Origin: DTU089 sp002440045
GTDB lineage: Bacteria; Bacillota; Clostridia; Oscillospirales; Acutalibacteraceae
Length of the DNA stretch: 9,916 nt
NCBI GenBank assembly: GCA_937885695.1
Contig: CALABP010000034.1
Location: 1 to 9,916 of the forward strand
Direction of reading: 5' to 3'
Shown: positions 5,161-9,916 of the stretch, piece after piece
Numbering within the stretch: the stretch's first letter is position 1
Layout of the letters: every line of letters begins with the position of its first letter
Made by a program: the position numbers and the translations under genes
The notes under the pieces: model-generated
Database searches by the model: none
Seen by the model: the letters and a program-made list of their open reading frames with translations, nothing else
What the model was told of the DNA's origin: nothing

Positions 5161-6717
5161 ATGGATAAGAATATATATAAATACGTTGCCGTTATAGGCG
5201 TTGACGGTATGGGGATTTTTAACAAATCGGCAGAAACGCCGTGTATGGACGCAATTTTTGAAAACGGCGCAGTTTCATACAGCGGGCTTTCAATGGACCC
5301 GACAATAAGCGCCGAAAATTGGGGCGCAATGCTTCTCGGCGTAAAGCCGACGGTTCACAAACTCACAAACAACAACATAAGACAGAAAGAATATTGCAAC
5401 AAAGAGCTGCCTTCGGTATTTAAGCGTGTAAGAAACGCTTTTCCCGAAAGCTATCTTGCGTCTTATTGCGTGTGGAACCCGATTAACGAGGGCGTTATTG
5501 AAAGCTCTGCAAATGTTGATACAAAAACCGCCGAAAGCGATGCAGCTCTTTGCGAGCTTATTGTTGAAGCTGTAAAGAATACCCCTAAATTCCTTTTTGT
5601 TCAGTTTGACAATGTTGACGGCGCAGGGCATCACTTCGGCTACGGCACAAACGGCCACCTTGAACAAATATCAAAGGCAGATGCGCTTGTCGGCAAAATA
5701 TACGAAGCATATAAATCCGCGGGACTCCTCAATGAAACTCTTTTTATTGTCACTGCCGACCACGGCGGTTATAATCACTCGCACGGCGGCTATAACGATA
5801 CCGAAAAATATGTTTTCATCGGCGCAGTCGGAAAAGGCGTGAAAAAGGGCGAAATAACAGGCTTTCAAACGCGCGATATTGCCGCGATTGTGCTTAAAGC
5901 TCTTGGGCTTTCTGTGCCCGAGTGTGACGAAAAGGCGTTTTCTTCGCTCGTTCCCGCGGGAATCTTTGACGGCTTCGTTTCAGAAAAACGCCCCGAGCCT
6001 TCGCCGAGCACGGTTTCACATCTCGATACTCCCGATGCTTTTTCAAACGGCGGTTTGTTTTCATTTATTCCGAAAGAGCGCTTTAAAGTGTGTCTTTTTC
6101 TTGACAGCTCTCTTTTTGACGCTTCAAAAAGCGCCGTTATAAAAGAGGACGGCGCGGTTAAATATTATACCGACGGCGTAAGAGGTGAGTGCGCAGAGCT
6201 TGGCGCAACGGGCTGCGCCGAAATCAGCGGATTTGATATTAATAAGGGCGACATTACTTTTTCTGTTTGGCTTAAAACAGACCGCTCTCTTACAGGGTCT
6301 GTGTGCGTTTTTGCCGCGCGCAGCTTCGGCGAAGGTCAAAGCGTAAGGGGCATTTCCATGCAGATGCGCTGTAATGACACTGTTTTTGTTATTGCCGACG
6401 GCGACGATGATTTTGAAGTTACCATTCCTTTCCCCGAAAGCCTTTCGCACGGGTGGACAAACGTAACGGTTTCGCTTTTAAGAAGCGAAAGAAAGCTTTT
6501 GTTTTATAACGATTTTGAGCTTTCCGCCGAATATGACATTGAAGCGCGTTATTTAGGTGCTTTGTGCGATAAGCCTTTTGTTTTCGGCGATAACAGCGAA
6601 AAAACGTATAACCGAAAAACCAACCCGTCAACATTTTTTGCCGATGATTTCTTTATAATCGACGGCGCTCTCACTAAAGGCGACATTAACGCCCTAAAAA
6701 AGTATTACGGCTTATAA
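5161..6717 (+). CDS. Alkaline-phosphatase-superfamily phosphodiesterase/pyrophosphatase-like protein with C-terminal LamG-like domain
   Basis: A 518-residue protein whose first ~270 residues follow the type I phosphodiesterase/nucleotide pyrophosphatase branch of the alkaline phosphatase superfamily, two-metal hydrolases of phosphate esters. Landmarks: IGVDGMG with metal ligand D15; DPTISAENWGAMLLG with probable nucleophile S50; FDNVDGAGHHFGYG with D153 and H157; TADHGG with D200 and H201; HGG with H208. The full ligand set is present, so activity is likely; the substrate is unknown. Residues about 308-518 look like a LamG/concanavalin-type beta-sandwich, with ITFSVWLKT at 365-373 and a late WTNVTVSL strand. 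I see no signal peptide: the N-terminus MDKNIYKYVAVIG enters the first catalytic strand directly. That is odd for a LamG-bearing protein, usually secreted. The start has GGGAG 6 bases upstream (5150-5154). No promoter was found between it and the upstream terminator, so it may depend on read-through. Confidence 0.82.
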   Translation: MDKNIYKYVAVIGVDGMGIFNKSAETPCMDAIFENGAVSYSGLSMDPTISAENWGAMLLGVKPTVHKLTNNNIRQKEYCNKELPSVFKRVRNAFPESYLASYCVWNPINEGVIESSANVDTKTAESDAALCELIVEAVKNTPKFLFVQFDNVDGAGHHFGYGTNGHLEQISKADALVGKIYEAYKSAGLLNETLFIVTADHGGYNHSHGGYNDTEKYVFIGAVGKGVKKGEITGFQTRDIAAIVLKALGLSVPECDEKAFSSLVPAGIFDGFVSEKRPEPSPSTVSHLDTPDAFSNGGLFSFIPKERFKVCLFLDSSLFDASKSAVIKEDGAVKYYTDGVRGECAELGATGCAEISGFDINKGDITFSVWLKTDRSLTGSVCVFAARSFGEGQSVRGISMQMRCNDTVFVIADGDDDFEVTIPFPESLSHGWTNVTVSLLRSERKLLFYNDFELSAEYDIEARYLGALCDKPFVFGDNSEKTYNRKTNPSTFFADDFFIIDGALTKGDINALKKYYGL

Positions 6718-6753
6718 TTTTTTAAAATTTCGCTTTATTTAATAATCGCCGTG

Positions 6754-6762
6754 TGATAAAAT
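6754..6762 (+). promoter_or_regulatory. Probable extended -10 promoter for purB-fhs
   Basis: TGATAAAAT (6754-6762) fits TGn plus a near-consensus -10 (TAAAAT). The -35 position (about 6734-6739, TTTATT) is weak. The leader of roughly 55 bases contains a direct repeat TACAGTCA at 6789-6796 and 6799-6806. I recognise no PurR-type operator or purine/ZTP/THF riboswitch. No clear terminator lies between 6717 and here, so read-through from the phosphodiesterase gene is also possible. Confidence 0.45.
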
Positions 6763-6822
6763 TAATTTATAAAAACGCGGCAACGCTATACAGTCAATTA
6801 CAGTCACTTAAAGGAGCACACT

Positions 6823-8259
6823 ATGTCACAGGATAAAGAACGTTACATATCACCGTTTTCGACGCGCTATGCAAGTAAGGAAATGCAGTATGTTTTTTCG
6901 GAGGATTTTAAATTCCGTACTTGGCGCAGGCTTTGGATTGCGCTTGCAAAAGCCGAAAAAGCCCTCGGACTTTCAATTACGGATGAGCAAATAGAAGAGC
7001 TTGAAAAATTTAAAGACGACATTAACTATGACGTTGCCGAAGAGCGCGAGCGCGTTGTAAGACACGACGTTATGAGCCATATTTACGCCTATTCGCAGCA
7101 GTGCCCAAAAGCCGAGCCGATAATTCATCTCGGCGCAACAAGCTGTTACGTCGGCGATAATACCGATATTATGGCAATAAAAGAAGCGTCTGAAATAATT
7201 CTTAAAAAAGCGGCGCAGGTCATAAAAAATCTTTCGGATTTTGCCGAAAAATATAAGGCGATGCCGTGCCTTGCTTATACACACCTTCAGCCGGCACAGC
7301 TCACAACCGTCGGCAAGCGCGCGACGCTTTGGATAAACGAGCTTCTTTACGATGTAAACAATCTTTCGTTCCAGCTTGAAAACCTTAAGCTTCTCGGCTC
7401 AAAGGGCACAACAGGCACACAGGCAAGCTTTATGGAGCTTTTTGACGGCGACGAAGAAAAGGTTAAAAAGCTTGACAGCCTTATTGCCGCAGAAATGGGC
7501 TTTTCTGCGTGCGTTCCCGTTTCGGGGCAGACATATTCACGAAAAGTCGACGCGTATATTCTTTCGGTGCTGTCGGGATTTTCTCAAAGCGCCTATAAAT
7601 TTGCGAACGATTTAAGACTTCTTCAGTCGTTTGAAGAAATTGAAGAACCGTTTGAAAAAACTCAGATAGGCTCATCTGCCATGCCCTATAAGCGCAATCC
7701 CATGCGCTGCGAGCGCATCTGCGCGCTTGCGCGTTACGTTACGGTTGACGCTTTAAATCCCGCGCTCACTTCAAGCACGCAGTGGTTTGAAAGAACGCTT
7801 GACGACAGCGCCAATAAAAGAATTGCCGTATCCGAAGCGTTTCTCGGCGTTGACGCTATCTTAAACATTTATATTAACGTGACATCGGGGCTTGTTGTTT
7901 ACGACAAGGTTATAGAGCGGCGCGTAAACGAAAAGCTTCCGTTTATGGCGACTGAAAATATTATGATGGAATCCGTAAAGCGCGGCGGCGACAGACAGAA
8001 GCTTCACGAAATTATAAGAGTGCATTCTCACGCCGCGGCGGCTAAAGTGAAGCTTGAAGGCGGCGTAAATGACCTTATAGACCGTCTTTCAAGCGACGAG
8101 CGTATTCCGCTTTCAAAAGAAGAAATACTTTTACAGCTCTCGCCCGAAAAATATATCGGCAGAAGCGTTTCTCAGGTCGAAGAGTTTTTGGAAAATGACG
8201 TAAAGCCCGTGCTTCTTAAATATCATACCGACGATATACATTCAGAACTTAAGGTATAG
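6823..8259 (+). CDS. purB: Adenylosuccinate lyase
   Basis: A 478-residue cytoplasmic enzyme of the fumarase/aspartase superfamily. It releases fumarate from SAICAR (making AICAR) in purine synthesis and from adenylosuccinate in AMP formation. Visible landmarks are HLGATSCYVGDN (from H102), THLQPAQ (153-159, containing the conserved general-acid/base region His) and the superfamily signature loop GSSAMPYKRNP (283-293), which carries the catalytic Ser. The length matches the longer adenylosuccinate lyase class (about 475 residues) and exceeds that of the ~430-residue B. subtilis type. The ATG at 6823 has AAAGGAG at 6810-6816 with a 6-base gap. fhs follows after 28 bases, consistent with co-transcription. 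The product's step (AICAR) is followed in the pathway by formylation with 10-formyl-THF, which the neighbour supplies. No frameshift or missing key residue was seen. Confidence 0.95.
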   Translation: MSQDKERYISPFSTRYASKEMQYVFSEDFKFRTWRRLWIALAKAEKALGLSITDEQIEELEKFKDDINYDVAEERERVVRHDVMSHIYAYSQQCPKAEPIIHLGATSCYVGDNTDIMAIKEASEIILKKAAQVIKNLSDFAEKYKAMPCLAYTHLQPAQLTTVGKRATLWINELLYDVNNLSFQLENLKLLGSKGTTGTQASFMELFDGDEEKVKKLDSLIAAEMGFSACVPVSGQTYSRKVDAYILSVLSGFSQSAYKFANDLRLLQSFEEIEEPFEKTQIGSSAMPYKRNPMRCERICALARYVTVDALNPALTSSTQWFERTLDDSANKRIAVSEAFLGVDAILNIYINVTSGLVVYDKVIERRVNEKLPFMATENIMMESVKRGGDRQKLHEIIRVHSHAAAAKVKLEGGVNDLIDRLSSDERIPLSKEEILLQLSPEKYIGRSVSQVEEFLENDVKPVLLKYHTDDIHSELKV

Positions 8260-8287
8260 GCAACTACTAACCGATGAGGTGAATTTT

Positions 8288-9916
8288 ATGCAGTATTTAC
8301 CCGATATTGAAATAGCGCAGAATTGCAAAATGAAGCATATTTCGGAAATTGCAAAATCAGCGGGAATAGGCGAAGAATACATCGAGCAGTACGGCAATTA
8401 CAAAGCTAAAGTCAGCCTTTCTTATTTAAACGAAAACAAAAATAAGAACGGCAAGCTTATTCTTGTCACCGCAATAACGCCGACCCCCGCGGGCGAGGGC
8501 AAAACCACCACTACAATAGGCCTTGCCGACGGGCTTCGCCGCATAGGAAAAAACACAGCCGTCGCCCTGAGAGAACCTTCTTTAGGTCCTGTTTTCGGCA
8601 TAAAAGGCGGCGCGGCGGGCGGCGGATATGCTCAGGTTGTGCCTATGGAGGATATTAACCTTCATTTCACAGGCGATTTTCACGCAATGGGCGCGGCGAA
8701 TAACTTGCTTGCCGCAATGCTTGACAATCACATAGAGCAGGGCAATGAGCTTAGAATTGACGTTAAACGAATAACGCTTAAACGCTGCGTCGATATGAAC
8801 GACCGCCAGCTTCGCTTCATTGTTGACGGGCTCGGCGGCGGCAAAAACGGCGTCCCGAGGGAGGACGGATTTGACATTACCGTTGCGTCCGAGGTTATGG
8901 CTGTTTTGTGCCTTTCGGATTCGCTCTCCGATTTAAAAGAGCGGCTGTCAAAAATAGTTGTCGCCTATAATTTTGACGGCGAGCCTGTAACGGCAGGCGA
9001 CCTTAAAGCGGCAGGGGCTATGACGGCCCTTTTAAAAGACGCAATTAAGCCTAATCTTGTTCAAACGCTTGAGGGCACGCCCGCGTTTGTTCACGGCGGC
9101 CCGTTTGCCAATATCGCACACGGCTGTAATTCCGTAATCGCCACAAAAGCCGCGCTTAAATGTGCAGACTATGCCGTAACGGAAGCAGGCTTCGGCGCAG
9201 ACCTCGGCGCTGAAAAGTTTTTTGATATAAAGTGCCGCGCTTCGGGGCTTGTGCCCGACGCAGTTGTGCTTGTTGCAACCGTCAGGGCGCTTAAAATGCA
9301 CGGCGGCTTAAAAAAAGACGAGCTGAATGTTGAGAATACCGAAGCGCTTGAGCGCGGAATACCCAATCTTTTAAGGCATATAGGCAACATCAAAAACGTT
9401 TACGGGCTTCCGTGCGTTGTTGCAATAAACCGTTTTCCGACGGACAGCGACAAAGAGATAGATTTTATAATCAAAAAGTGCCGAGAGCTTTCTGTTAACA
9501 CCGTTTTGTCAACCGTTTGGGCTGACGGCGGCAGGGGCGGCGAGGCTCTTGCACAAGAGGTTGTAAGGCTTTGCAATGAAGAAAAAGGGGACTTTCGCTT
9601 CGCTTATGACAGCGCCCTTTCTATAAAAGAAAAGATTGACGCCGTTGTTAAAAAGGTATACGGCGGAAAAGGCGCTTTGTTTACACCGAACGCCGAAAAA
9701 GACGCTGTTAAGCTTACTTCTCTCGGCTTTTCGGGCTTTCCCGTGTGCATTGCAAAAACGCAGTACAGCTTTTCTGACGACCCCCAAAACCTCGGCGCGC
9801 CGAACGGCTTTTTTGTAACCGTTAAAAGTTTAAAGGTTTCTGCGGGCGCAGGCTTTATCGTTGTGCTAACGGGCGATATTTTAACAATGCCGGGGCTTCC
9901 CAAAAGGCCTGCCGCA
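8288..9916 (+). CDS. fhs: Formate-tetrahydrofolate ligase (3' end cut by the window edge)
   Basis: 543 codons are visible and the frame is open to the last base, ending ...MPGLPKRPAA. Homologues usually have about 556 residues, so only a dozen or so are missing. The enzyme makes 10-formyl-THF from formate, THF and ATP, feeding purine synthesis, fMet formation and, in acetogens, the Wood-Ljungdahl methyl branch. The P-loop-like motif TPTPAGEGKTT spans residues 64-74. Other family stretches include REPSLGPVFGIKGGAAGGG, VVPMEDINLHFTGDFHA and FVHGGPFANIAHGCNS, all uninterrupted. The start ATG at 8288 has GAGGTGA about 5 bases upstream and lies 28 bases after the purB stop, so the two are likely one operon. 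Having only fhs here, with no other acetogenesis genes visible, argues for a biosynthetic role, but the rest of the locus is outside the window. Confidence 0.95.
   Translation, partial: MQYLPDIEIAQNCKMKHISEIAKSAGIGEEYIEQYGNYKAKVSLSYLNENKNKNGKLILVTAITPTPAGEGKTTTTIGLADGLRRIGKNTAVALREPSLGPVFGIKGGAAGGGYAQVVPMEDINLHFTGDFHAMGAANNLLAAMLDNHIEQGNELRIDVKRITLKRCVDMNDRQLRFIVDGLGGGKNGVPREDGFDITVASEVMAVLCLSDSLSDLKERLSKIVVAYNFDGEPVTAGDLKAAGAMTALLKDAIKPNLVQTLEGTPAFVHGGPFANIAHGCNSVIATKAALKCADYAVTEAGFGADLGAEKFFDIKCRASGLVPDAVVLVATVRALKMHGGLKKDELNVENTEALERGIPNLLRHIGNIKNVYGLPCVVAINRFPTDSDKEIDFIIKKCRELSVNTVLSTVWADGGRGGEALAQEVVRLCNEEKGDFRFAYDSALSIKEKIDAVVKKVYGGKGALFTPNAEKDAVKLTSLGFSGFPVCIAKTQYSFSDDPQNLGAPNGFFVTVKSLKVSAGAGFIVVLTGDILTMPGLPKRPAA

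Noticed and set aside
9032..9903. Several minus-strand open frames within fhs
   Set aside because: They are antisense shadows. The plus-strand frame encodes a continuous, highly recognisable Fhs protein running to the window edge.

Overview
The window looks like chromosomal DNA from a Gram-positive anaerobe of the class Clostridia, probably an uncultured gut member of the Oscillospiraceae/Ruminococcaceae type. That placement is an inference. It rests on strong AGGAGG-type ribosome sites, sigma-A-like promoters with 17-base spacers, an M15B peptidase pair, an Asn/Gly-rich surface protein and a clostridial-type formate-tetrahydrofolate ligase. I see no phage, transposon, CRISPR or RNA-gene signature.

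Left part (1-4990), envelope genes. A truncated minus-strand gene at the left edge starts with a signal peptide. It is divergent from a plus-strand gene for a membrane-anchored protein with a long Asn/Gly and Thr-Pro linker (305-1537). Back-to-back intrinsic terminators separate that gene from a three-gene minus-strand operon. In transcription order the operon holds an M15B (VanY-type) D,D-carboxypeptidase-like gene broken by a frameshift (3868 to 3028), a small DUF1963/YwqG-like gene with a TTG start (3023 to 2487), and an intact M15B paralogue (2463 to 1651). Divergent from this operon is a lipoprotein gene (4115-4990). Its C-terminal half appears related to that of the 305-1537 protein, so two members of one uncharacterised extracytoplasmic family flank the peptidase cassette.

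Middle (4991-6717). A 170-base intergenic stretch has several small hairpins and a clear terminator. It precedes a 518-residue alkaline-phosphatase-superfamily phosphodiesterase-like protein with a C-terminal LamG/concanavalin-like domain and no visible signal peptide.

Right part (6718-9916), purine and one-carbon metabolism. A probable promoter leads into purB (adenylosuccinate lyase). Fhs (formate-tetrahydrofolate ligase) follows 28 bases later and runs off the right edge about a dozen codons short of its usual end. Fhs makes 10-formyl-THF, which supplies formyl groups to purine synthesis, so the pairing makes metabolic sense.

I found no convincing new multi-gene system. The points most worth checking are the frameshifted peptidase and its effect on the start call of the DUF1963 gene, the flanking paralogous secreted proteins, the apparently cytoplasmic phosphodiesterase-LamG fusion, and the possible attenuator-like leader at 4991-5160.
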